Shown piece after piece: positions 54,138 through 64,000 of a DNA stretch of 64,000 nt. A program made the translations under genes and the position numbers. The first letter of the stretch is position 1; every line of letters starts with the position of its first letter. The DNA comes from Diadophis punctatus similis (Eukaryota > Chordata > Lepidosauria > Squamata > Dipsadidae), in contig JALIGW010000061.1 of assembly GCA_023053685.1 (NCBI GenBank), positions 3,180,001 through 3,244,000 on the forward strand, given 5' to 3'. The notes below the pieces were generated by a model. That model was not told the DNA's origin and did no database searches. It saw only the letters and a list, made by a program, of their open reading frames with translations.

Positions 54138-57100
54138 GTGAATTCAAACTACAATGGAGTGAGGTTTTTTCCCCAGATACTCACAGGTCTCAGCCAGGAA
54201 CTCCACGCCAAGCTTCTGTGAATTCATACTGCAATGGAGTGAGGTTTTTTAACCCAGAAACTCACAGGTCTCAGCCAGGAACTCCACGCCAAGCTTCTGT
54301 GAATTCATACTACAATGGAGTGAGGTTTTTTCCCCCAGATACTAACAAGTCTCAGCCAGGAACTCCACCCGAAGCTTCTGTGAATTCAAACTACAATGGA
54401 GTGAGGTTTTTTCCCCCAGATACTCACAGGTCTCAGCCAGGAACTCCACCCCCAGCTTCTGTGAATTCAAACTACAATGGAGTGAGGTTTTTTTCCCCAG
54501 AAACTCACAGGTATCAGCCAGGAACTCCACCCCAGCTTCTGTGAATTGAAACTACAATGCAGTGAGTTTTTTTCCCCAGATACTCACAGGTCTCAGCCAG
54601 GAACTCCACCCCCAGCATCTGTGAATTCAAACTACAATGGAGTGAGGTTTTGTTCCCCCAGATACTCACAGGTCTCAGCCAAGAACTCCACCCCCAGCTT
54701 CTGTGAATTCAAACTACAATGGAGTGAGGTTTCCCCCCCCCCAGATACTCACAGGTCTCAGCAAGGACCTCCACCCCCAGCTTTTGTGAATTCAAACTAC
54801 AATGGAGTGAGGTTTTCCCACCGATACTCACAGGTCTCAGCCAGGAACTCCACCCCCAGCTTCTGTGAATTCAAACTACAATGGAGGGAGGTTCCCCCCC
54901 CCGATACTCACAGGTCTCAGCCAGGAACTCCACTCCCAGCTTCTGTGAAATCAAACTAAAATGGAGTGAGGTTTGTTCCCCCAGATACTCACAGGTCTCA
55001 GCCAGTAACTCCACCCCCAGCTTCTGTGAATTCAAACTACAATGGAGTGAGGTTTTTTTCCCCAGATACACACCTGTCTCAGCCAGGAACTCCACCCCCA
55101 GCTTCTATGAATTCAAACTACAATGCAGTGAGGTTCCCCCGCCCAGATACTCACAGGTCTCAGCAAGGACCTCCACCCCCAGCTTTTGTGAATTTAAACT
55201 ACAATGGGGTGAGGTTCCCCCCCCATACTCACAGGTCTCAGCCAGGAACTCCACCCCCAGCTTCTGTGAATTCAAACTACAATGGAGTGAGGTTTCTTCC
55301 CCCAGATACTCACAGGTCTCAGCCAGGAACTCCACCCCCAGCTTCTGTGAATTGAAAATACAATGCAGTGAGGTTTTTTCCCCCAGATACTCACAGGTCT
55401 AAGCCAGGAACTCCACCCCCAGCTTCTGTGAATTCAAACTACAATGCAGCGAGGTTTTCCCCCCCCAGATACTCACAAGTCTCATCCAGGAACTCCACCC
55501 CCAGCTTCTTTGAATTCAAACTACAATGGAGTGAGGTTTTTTTCCCCCAGATACTCACAAGTCTCACCCAGGAACTCCACCAACAGCTTCTGTGAATTCA
55601 AACTACAATGGAATGAGGTTTTTTCCCTGAGATACTAACAAGTCTCAGCAAGGAACTCCACCCGCAGCTTCTGTGAATTCAAACTACAATGGAGTGAGGT
55701 TTCTTCCCCCAGATACTCACAGGTCTCAGCCAGGAACTCCACGCCCAGCTTCTGTGAATTCAAACTATAATGGGATGACGTTTTTTCCCCCAGAAACTAA
55801 GAAGTCTCAGCCAGGAGCTCCACCCCGAGCTTCTGTGAATTCAAACTACAATGGATTGAGGTTTGTTCCCCCAGATACTCACAGGTTCAGCCAGGAACTC
55901 CACCCCCAGCTTCTGTGAATTCAAACTACAATGGAGTGAGGTTTGTTCCCCCAGATACTCACGGGTCTCAGCCAGGAACTCCACGCCCAGCTTCTGTGAA
56001 TTGAAACTACAATGGAGTGAGGTTTGTTCCCCCAGATACTCACAGGTCTCAGCCAGGAACTCCACCCCCAGCTTCTGTGAATTCAAACTACAATGGAGTG
56101 AAGTGTTTCCCCCGAGATACTCACAGGTATCAGCCAGGAAATCCACCCCAGCTTCTGTGAATTGAAACTACAATGCAGTGAGATTTTTTTCCCAGATACT
56201 CACAGGTCTCAGCCAGGAACTCCACCCCCAGCATCTGTGAATTCAAACTACAATGGAGTGAGGTTTTGTTCCCCCAGATACTCACAGGTCTCAGCCAAGA
56301 ACTCCACCCCCAGCTTCTGTGAATTCAAACTACAATGGAGTGAGGTTTTCCCCCCCAGATACTCACAGGTCTCAGCAAGGACCTCCACCCCCAGCTTTTG
56401 TGAATTCAAACTACAATGGAGTGAGGTTTTCCCGCCGATACTCACAGGTCTCATCCAGGAACTCCACCCCCAGCTTCTGTGAATTCAAACTACAATGGAG
56501 TGAGGTTTTTTCCCCAGATACTCACAGGTCTCAGCCAGGAACTCCACGCCAAGCTTCTGTGAATTCATACTGCAATGGAGTGAGGTTTTTTATCCCAGAA
56601 ACTCACAGGTCTCAGCCAGGAACTCCACCCCCGGCTTCTGTGAATTCAAACTACAATGGAGTGAGGTTTTGTTCCCCCAGATACTCACAGGTCTCAGCCA
56701 GGAACTCCACCCCCAGCTTCTGTGAATTCAAACTACAATGAAGTGAGGTTTTTCCCCCAGATACTCACAGGTCTCAGCCAGGAACTCCACGCCAAGCTTC
56801 TGTGAATTCAAACTACAATGTAGTGAGGTTTCTTCCTCCAGATACTCACAGGTCTCAGCCAGGAACTCCACCCCCAGCTTCTGTGAATTCAAACTACAAT
56901 GGAGTGAGGTTTTTTCCCCCAGATACTAACAAGTCTCAGCCAGGAACTCCACCGGCAGCTTCTGTGAATTCAAACTACAATGGAGTGAGGTTTTTTCCCC
57001 CAGATACTCACAGGTCTCAGCCAGGAACTCCACGCCCAGCTTCTGTGAATTCAAACTACAATGTAGTGAGGTTTCTTCCTCCAGATACTCACAGGTCTCA

Positions 57101-60100
57101 GCCAGGAACTCCACCCCCAGCTTCTGTGAATTCAAACTACAATGGAGTGAGGTTTTTTTCCCCAGAAACTCACAGGTATCAGCCAGGAACTCCACCCCAG
57201 CTTCTGTGAATTGAAACTACAATGGAGTGAGGTGTTTTTCCCAGATACTCACAGGTCTCAGCCAGGAACTCCACCCCCAGCATCTGTGAATTCAAACTAC
57301 AATGGAGTGAGGTTTTGTTCCCCCAGATACTCACAGGTCTCAGCGAAGAACTCCACCCCCAGCTTCTGTGAATTCAAACTACAATGGAGTGAGGTTTCCC
57401 CCCCCCAGATACTCACAGGTCTCAGCAAGGACCTCCACCCCCAGCTTTTGTGAATTCAAACTACAATGGAGTGAGGTTTTCCCGCCGATACTCACAGGTC
57501 TCAGCCAGGAACTCCACCCCCAGCTTCTGTGAATTCAAACTACAATGGAGGGAGGTTCCCCCCCCCCCCGATACTCACAGGTCTCAGCCAGGAACTCCAC
57601 TCCCAGCTTCTGTGAAATCAAACTAAAATGGAGTGAGGTTTTTTTCCCAGATACTCACAGGTCTTAGCCAGGAACTCCACACCCAGCTTCTGTGAATTGA
57701 AACTACAATGCAGTGAGGTTTTGTTCCCCCAGATACTCACGGGTCTCAGCCAGGAACTCCACGCCCAGTTTCTGTGAATTCAAACTACAATGGAGTGAGG
57801 TTTGTTCCCCCAGATACTCACAGGTCTCAGCCAGGAACTCCACCCCCAGCTTCTGTGAATTCAAACTACAATGGAGTGAAGTGTTTCCCCCGAGATACTC
57901 ACAGGTATCAGCCAGGAACTCCACCCCAGCTTCTGTGAATTGAAACTACAATGCAGTGAGGTTTTTCCCCCCAGATATTCACAAGCCTCAGCCAGGAATT
58001 CCACCCGCAGCTTCTGTGAATTCAAACTGAAATGGATTGAAGTTTTTCTCCCAGATACTCACAGGTCTCAGCCAGGAACTCCACCCCCAGCTTCTGTGAA
58101 TTCAAACTGCAATGGAGTGAGGTTTTTTCCCCCAGATACTAACAGGTTTCACCCAAGTATTCCACCCCCTGCTTCTGTGAATTCAAACTACAATGGATTG
58201 AGGTTTTTTTCCGAGATACTCACAGGTCTCAGCCAGGAACTCCAACCCCAGCTTCTGTGAATTGAAAATACAATGCAGTGAGGTTTTTCCCCCCAGATAC
58301 TCACAGGTCTCAGCCAGGAACTCCACCCCCAGCTTCTGTGAATTCAAACTACAATGCAGCGAGGTTTTTCCCCCCAGATACTCACAAGTCTCATCCAGGA
58401 ACTCCACCCCCAGCTTCTGTGAATTCAAACTACAATGGAGTGAGGTTTTGTCCCCCAGATACTCACACGTCTCAGCCAGGAACTCCACCAACAGCTTCTG
58501 TGAATTCAAACTACAATGGAGTGAGGTTTTTTCCCCGAGATACTAACAAGTCTCAGCCAGGAACTCCACCCGCAGCTTCTGTGAATTCAAACTACAATGG
58601 AGTGAGGTTTCTTCCCCCAGATACTCACAGGTCTCAGCCAGGAACTCCACCCCCAGCTTCTGTGAATTCAAACTACAATGTAGTGAGGTTTGTTCCCCCA
58701 GATACTCACAGGTCTCAGCCAGGAACTCCACCCCCAGCTTCTGTGAATTCAAACTACAATGGAGTGAGGTTTGTTCCCCCAGATACTCACAGGTCTCAGC
58801 CAGGAACTCCACCCCCAGTTTCTGTGAATTCAAACTACAATGGAGTGATGTTTTTCCCCCCAGATACTCACAGGTATCAGCCAGGAACTCCACCCCAGCT
58901 TCTGTGAATTGAAACTACAATGCAGTGAGGTTTTTCTCCCAGATACTCACAGGTCTCAGCCAGGAACTCCACCCCCAGCTTCTGTGAATTCAAACTACAA
59001 TGGAGTGAGGTTTTTCCCCCCAGAAACTCACAGGTATCAGCCAGGAACTCCACCCCAGCTTCTGTGAATTGAAACTACAATGCAGTGAGTTTTTTTTCCC
59101 AGATACTCACAGGTCTCAGCCAGGAACTCCACCCCCAGCATCTGTGAATTCAAACTACAATGGAGTGAGGTTTTGTTCCCCCAGATACTCACAGGTCTCA
59201 GCCAAGAACTCCACCCCCAGCTTCTGTGAATTCAAACTACAATGGAGTGAGGTTTCCCCCCCCCCAGATACTCACAGGTCTCAGCAAGGAACTCCACCCC
59301 CAGCTTTTGTGAATTCAAACTACAATGGAGTGAGGTTTTCCCGCCGATACTCACAGGTCTCAGCCAGGAACTCCACCCCCAGCTTCTGTGAATTCAAACT
59401 ACAATGGAGTGAGGTTTTTTTCCCAGATACTCACAGGTCTTAGCCAGGAACTCCACCCCCAGCTTCTGTGAATTGAAACTACAATGCAGTGAGGTTTTGT
59501 TCCCCCAGATACTCACAAGTCTCACCCAGGAACTCCACCAACAGCTTCTGTGAATTCAAACTACAATGGAGTGAGGTTTTGTCCCCCAGATACTCACACA
59601 ACTCAGCCAGGAACTCCACCAACAGCTTCTGTGAATTCAAACTACAATGGAATGAGGTTTTTTCCCTGAGATACTAACAAGTCTCAGCCAGGAACTCCAC
59701 CCGCAGTTTCTGTAAATTCAAACTACAATGGAGTGAGGTTTCTTCCCCCAGATACTCACAGGTCTCATCCAGGAACTCCACGCCCAGCTTCTGTGAATTC
59801 AAACTATAATGGGATGACATTTTTTCCCCCAGAAACTAAGAAGTCTCAGCCAGGAGCTCCACCCCCAGCTTCTGTGAATTCAAACTACAATGGATTGAGG
59901 TTTGTTCCCCCAGATACTCACAGGTCTCAGCCAGGAACTCCACCCCCAGCTTCTGTGAATTCAAACTACAATGGAGTGAGGTTTGTTCCCCCAGATACTC
60001 ACGGGTCTCAGCCAGGAACTCCACGCCCAGCTTCTGTGAATTGAAACTACAATGGAGTGAGGTTTTTTCCCCCAGATACTCACAGGTCTCAGCCAGGAAC

Positions 60101-61015
60101 TCCACCCCCAGCTTCTGTGAATTCAAACTACAATGGAGTGAAGTGTTTCCCCCGAGATACTCACGGGTATCAGCCAGGAAATCCACCCCAGCTTCTGTGA
60201 ATTGAAACTACAATGCAGTGAGATTTTTTTCCCAGATACTCACAGGTCTCAGCCAGGAACTCCACGCCCAGCTTTTGTGAATTCAAACTACAATGGAGTG
60301 AGGTTTCTTCCCCCAGATACTCACAGGTCTCATCCAGGAACTCCACGCCCAGCTTCTGTGAATTCAAACTATAATGGGATGACGTTTTTTCCCCCAGAAA
60401 CTAAGAAGTCTCAGCCAGGAGCTCCACCCCCAGCTTCTGTGAATTCAAACTACAATGGATTGAGGTTTGTTCCCCCAGATACTCACAGGTCTCAGCCAGG
60501 AACTCCACCCCCAGCTTCTGTGAATTCAAACTACAATGGAGTGAGGTTTTGTTCCCCCAGATACTCACAGGTCTCAGCCAAGAACTCCACCCCCAGCTTC
60601 TGTGAATTCAAACTACAATGGAGTGAGGTTTTTCCCCCCAGATACTCACAGGTCTCAGCAAGGACCTCCACCCCCAGCTTTTGTGAATTCAAACTACAAT
60701 GGAGTGAGGTTTTCCCGCCGATACTCACAGGTCTCATCCAGGAACTCCACCCCCAGCTTCTGTGAATTCAAACTACAATGGAGTGAGGTTTTTTCCCCAG
60801 ATACTCACAGGTCTCAGCCAGGAACTCCACGCCCAGCTTCTGTGAATTCAAACTACAATGTAGTGAGGTTTGTTCCCCCAGATACTCACAGGTCTCAGCC
60901 AGGAACTCCACCCCCAGCTTCTGTGAATTCAAACTACAATGGAGTGAGGTTTGTTCCCCCAGATACTCACAGGTCTCAGCCAGGAACTCCACCCCCAGTT
61001 TCTGTGAATTCAAAC
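54138..61015 (+). repeat. 6.62-kb tandem duplication, copy B
   Basis: Matches copy A at 6,623 bp to about 60,264. Three extra monomers (243 bp) follow, and the match resumes at an offset of 6,866 bp to about 61,015. Private changes: cagcgaagaac near 57,344, gatgacattttt near 59,815 and cacgggtatcag near 60,162. It lacks the 480 bp cassette, as does copy A. Confidence 0.88.
57558..57569 (+). repeat. 12-base C tract
   Basis: Twelve C; the equivalent tract in copy A of the 6.62 kb duplication (near 50,938) has about 10. Confidence 0.78.
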
Positions 61016-61067
61016 TACAATGGAGTGACGTTTTTCCCCCCAGATACTCACAGGTATCAGCCAGGAA
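60100..61067 (+). repeat. 968-bp tandem duplication, copy A
   Basis: Twelve monomers repeated at an offset of 968 bp (60,202 to 61,170; 60,602 to 61,570). It opens with the gaagtgtttcccccgag monomer carrying the private cacgggtatcag change, which both copies share, so the duplication is younger than that change. Confidence 0.87.
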
Positions 61068-62035
61068 CTCCACCCCCAGCTTCTGTGAATTCAAACTACA
61101 ATGGAGTGAAGTGTTTCCCCCGAGATACTCACGGGTATCAGCCAGGAAATCCACCCCAGCTTCTGTGAATTGAAACTACAATGCAGTGAGATTTTTTTCC
61201 CAGATACTCACAGGTCTCAGCCAGGAACTCCACGCCCAGCTTTTGTGAATTCAAACTACAATGGAGTGAGGTTTCTTCCCCCAGATACTCACAGGTCTCA
61301 TCCAGGAACTCCACGCCCAGCTTCTGTGAATTCAAACTATAATGGGATGACGTTTTTTCCCCCAGAAACTAAGAAGTCTCAGCCAGGAGCTCCACCCCCA
61401 GCTTCTGTGAATTCAAACTACAATGGATTGAGGTTTGTTCCCCCAGATACTCACAGGTCTCAGCCAGGAACTCCACCCCCAGCTTCTGTGAATTCAAACT
61501 ACAATGGAGTGAGGTTTTGTTCCCCCAGATACTCACAGGTCTCAGCCAAGAACTCCACCCCCAGCTTCTGTGAATTCAAACTACAATGGAGTGAGGTTTT
61601 TCCCCCCAGATACTCACAGGTCTCAGCAAGGACCTCCACCCCCAGCTTTTGTGAATTCAAACTACAATGGAGTGAGGTTTTCCCGCCGATACTCACAGGT
61701 CTCATCCAGGAACTCCACCCCCAGCTTCTGTGAATTCAAACTACAATGGAGTGAGGTTTTTTCCCCAGATACTCACAGGTCTCAGCCAGGAACTCCACGC
61801 CCAGCTTCTGTGAATTCAAACTACAATGTAGTGAGGTTTGTTCCCCCAGATACTCACAGGTCTCAGCCAGGAACTCCACCCCCAGCTTCTGTGAATTCAA
61901 ACTACAATGGAGTGAGGTTTGTTCCCCCAGATACTCACAGGTCTCAGCCAGGAACTCCACCCCCAGTTTCTGTGAATTCAAACTACAATGGAGTGACGTT
62001 TTTCCCCCCAGATACTCACAGGTATCAGCCAGGAA
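61068..62035 (+). repeat. 968-bp tandem duplication, copy B
   Basis: Second copy, ending where the gaactccacccccagc of copy A becomes gaactccaccccagc followed by an EcoRI-less monomer. I found almost no base differences from copy A. Confidence 0.87.
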
Positions 62036-64000
62036 CTCCACCCCAGCTTCTGTGAATTGAAACTACAATGCAGTGAGGTTTTTCTCCCAGATACTCACAG
62101 GTCTCAGCCAGGAACTCCACCCCCAGCTTCTGTGAATTCAAACTACAATGGAGTGAGGTTTTTTCCCCCAGAAACTCACAGGTATCAGCCAGGAACTCCA
62201 CCCCAGCTTCTGTGAAATCAAACTACAACGGAGTGAGGTTTTTTCCCAGATACTCACAGGTCTTAGCCAGGAACTCCACCCCCAGCTTCTGTGAATTGAA
62301 ACTACAATGCAGTGAGGTTTTGTTCCCCCAGATACTCACGGGTCTCAGCCAGGAACTCCACGCCCAGCTTCTGTGAATTCAAACTACAATGGAGTGAGGT
62401 TTGTTCCCCCAGATACTCACAGGTCTCAGCCAGGAACTCCACCCCCAGCTTCTGTGAATTCAAACTGCAATGGAGTGAGGTTTTTTCCCCCAGATACTAA
62501 CAGGTCTCACCCAAGAACTCCACCCCCAGCTTCTGTGAATTCAAACTACAATGGATTGAGGTTTTTTTCCGAGATACTCACAGGTCTCAGCCAGGAACTC
62601 CAACCCCAGCTTCTGTGAATTGAAAATACAATGCAGTGAGGTTTTTCCCCCCAGATACTCACAGGTCTAAGCCAGGAACTCCACCCCCAGCTTCTGTGAA
62701 TTCAAACTACAATGCAGCGAGGTTTTTCCCCCCAGATACTCACAAGTCTCATCCAGGAACTCCACCCCCAGCTTCTGTGAATTCAAACTACAATGGATTG
62801 AGGTTTTGTCCCCCAGATACTCACACGTCTCAGCCAGGAACTCCACCCGCAGCTTCTGTGAATTCAAACTACAATGGAGTGAGGTTTCTTCCCCCAGATA
62901 CTCACAGGTCTCAGCCAGGAACTCCAAGCCCAGCTTCTGTGAATTCAAACTACAATGTAGTGAGGTGTGTTCCCCCAGATACTCACAGGTCTCAGCCAGG
63001 AACTCCACCCCCAGCTTCTGTGAATTCAAACTACAATGGAGTGAGGTTTGTTCCCCCAGATACTCACAGGTGTCAGCCAGGAACTCCACCCCCAGTTTCT
63101 GTGAATTCAAACTACAATGGAGTGAAGTTTTTCCCCCCAGATACTCACAGGTATCAGCCAGGAACTCCACCCCAGCTTCTGTGAATTGAAACTACAATGC
63201 AGTGAGGTTTTTCTCCCAGATACTCACAGGTCTCAGCCAAGAACTCCACCCACAGCTTCTGTGAATTCAAACTACAATGGAGTGAGGTTCCCCCCCCCGA
63301 TACTCACAGGTCTCAGCCAGGAACTCCACCCCCAGCTTCTGTGAAATCAAACTACAATGGAGTGAGGTTTTTTTCCCAGATACTCACAGGTCTTAGCCAG
63401 GAACTCCACCCCCAGCTTCTGTGAATTGAAACTACAATGCAGTGAGGTTTTGTTCCCCCAGATACTCACAGGTCTCAGCCAGGAACTCCACCCCCAGCTT
63501 TTGTGAATTCAAACTACAATGGAGTGAGGTTTTCCCGCCGATACTCACAGGTCTCATCCAGGAACTCCACCCCCAGCTTCTGTGAATTCAAACTACAATG
63601 GAGTGAGGTTTTTTCCCCAGATACTCACAGGTCTCAGCCAGGAACTCCACGCCCAGCTTCTGTGAATTCAAACTACAATGTAGTGAGGTTTGTTCCCCCA
63701 GATACTCACAGGTCTCAGCCAGGAACTCCACCCCCAGCATCTGTGAATTCAAACTACAATGGAGTGAGGTTTTGTTCCCCCAGATACTCACAGGTCTCAG
63801 CCAAGAACTCCACCCCCAGCTTCTGTGAATTCAAACTACAATGGAGTGAGGTTTCCCCCCCCCCCAGATACTCACAGGTCTCAGCAAGGAACTCCACCCC
63901 CAGCTTTTGTGAATTCAAACTACAATGGAGTGAGGTTTTCCCGCCGATACTCACAGGTCTCAGCCAGGAACTCCACCCCCAGCTTCTGTGAATTCAAACT

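Larger units (their letters stand above)
51318..57939 (+). repeat. Higher-order cycle 6 (6,622 bp)
   Basis: Landmark pairs at 51,318 and 57,940 are 6,622 bp apart. Both carry private changes absent from earlier landmarks: agatattcac in place of agatactcac, aaactgaaatgg in place of aaactaaaatgg, and ttcacccaagtattcc shortly downstream. This cycle is a phase-shifted view of the 6.62 kb tandem duplication. Confidence 0.85.
1..64000 (+). repeat. 81-bp satellite array filling the window
   Basis: Every stretch of the window is a copy of one monomer of about 81 bp, all in the same orientation. The motif tgtgaattcaaactacaatg recurs about every 81 bp from the first bases to the last, and no stretch longer than a monomer departs from it. 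Copies differ mainly in the pyrimidine tract before CCCCCAG and at a few fixed sites in the 3' half. The array is open at both ends. I do not recognise the family; it is not human alpha satellite (171 bp), beta satellite (68 bp) or gamma satellite (about 220 bp) by unit length. The + strand label only marks the reading direction used here. Confidence 0.98.
57940..64000 (+). repeat. Higher-order cycle 7, partial at right edge
   Basis: Follows cycle 6 at an offset of 6,622-6,623 bp as far as about 60.26 kb, then departs through a 3-monomer insertion and the 968 bp duplication. From 62.3 kb it returns to monomer types seen at 51-52 kb and 58 kb, without a full landmark pair before the window ends. 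Confidence 0.7.

Noticed and set aside
1..64000. CRISPR array
   Set aside because: Repeats are directly adjacent with no unique spacers, the unit is 81 bp, and no cas-like gene is present.
1..64000. Telomeric repeats marking a chromosome end
   Set aside because: No tandem TTAGGG or CCCTAA was seen anywhere; isolated cccctag or ccctga strings are monomer variants.

Overview
The whole 64 kb window is one unbroken tandem satellite array. The monomer is about 81 bp (commonly 80-82, with 75 and 78 bp variants), so roughly 790 copies lie head to tail in one orientation. Both window edges fall inside the array, so its true length is unknown. I found no unique sequence, gene, RNA gene, transposon, inverted segment, telomere repeat, CENP-B box or CRISPR array.

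The source is almost certainly a eukaryotic nuclear genome. A vertebrate is plausible: the array is very large, and CpG is nearly absent from the consensus monomer and appears mainly in variants. I do not recognise the family and do not name a species. The location (pericentromeric, subtelomeric or interstitial) cannot be read from the window.

Monomer: read on the + strand it starts with tgtgaattcaaactacaatg, continues with gagtgagg and a T-rich then C-rich pyrimidine tract ending in CCCCCAG, then atactcacaggtctcagcc, aggaactcca and cccccagcttc. Most copies carry an EcoRI site (GAATTC). Variation concentrates in the pyrimidine tract (about monomer positions 28-40), a few substitutions in the 3' half, and loss of the EcoRI site (gaattg, gaaatc).

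Higher-order layout: monomer variants recur in fixed order. A landmark monomer pair recurs at about 411, 11,802, 22,142, 28,518, 39,752, 51,318 and 57,940, giving cycles of 11.4, 10.3, 6.4, 11.2, 11.6 and 6.6 kb. The longer cycles contain additional internal duplications. Nested recent tandem duplications have periods of about 1,212 bp (5.2-7.6 kb), 1,454 bp (9.0-11.9 kb), 3,232 bp (13.7-20.0 kb), 8,403 bp (25.3-44.9 kb, with a truncated middle unit and a 648 bp duplication), 974 bp (45.2-47.2 kb), 6,623 bp (47.5-61 kb) and 968 bp (60.1-62.0 kb). A 480 bp cassette occurs six times between 1.9 and 41.7 kb with a nested pattern of derived changes.

Open reading frames up to 371 codons exist, but they follow from a repeat unit of 27 codons that lacks stops in three of six frames. 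They shift frame at C-tract changes and stop at EcoRI-loss monomers, so no CDS is called.
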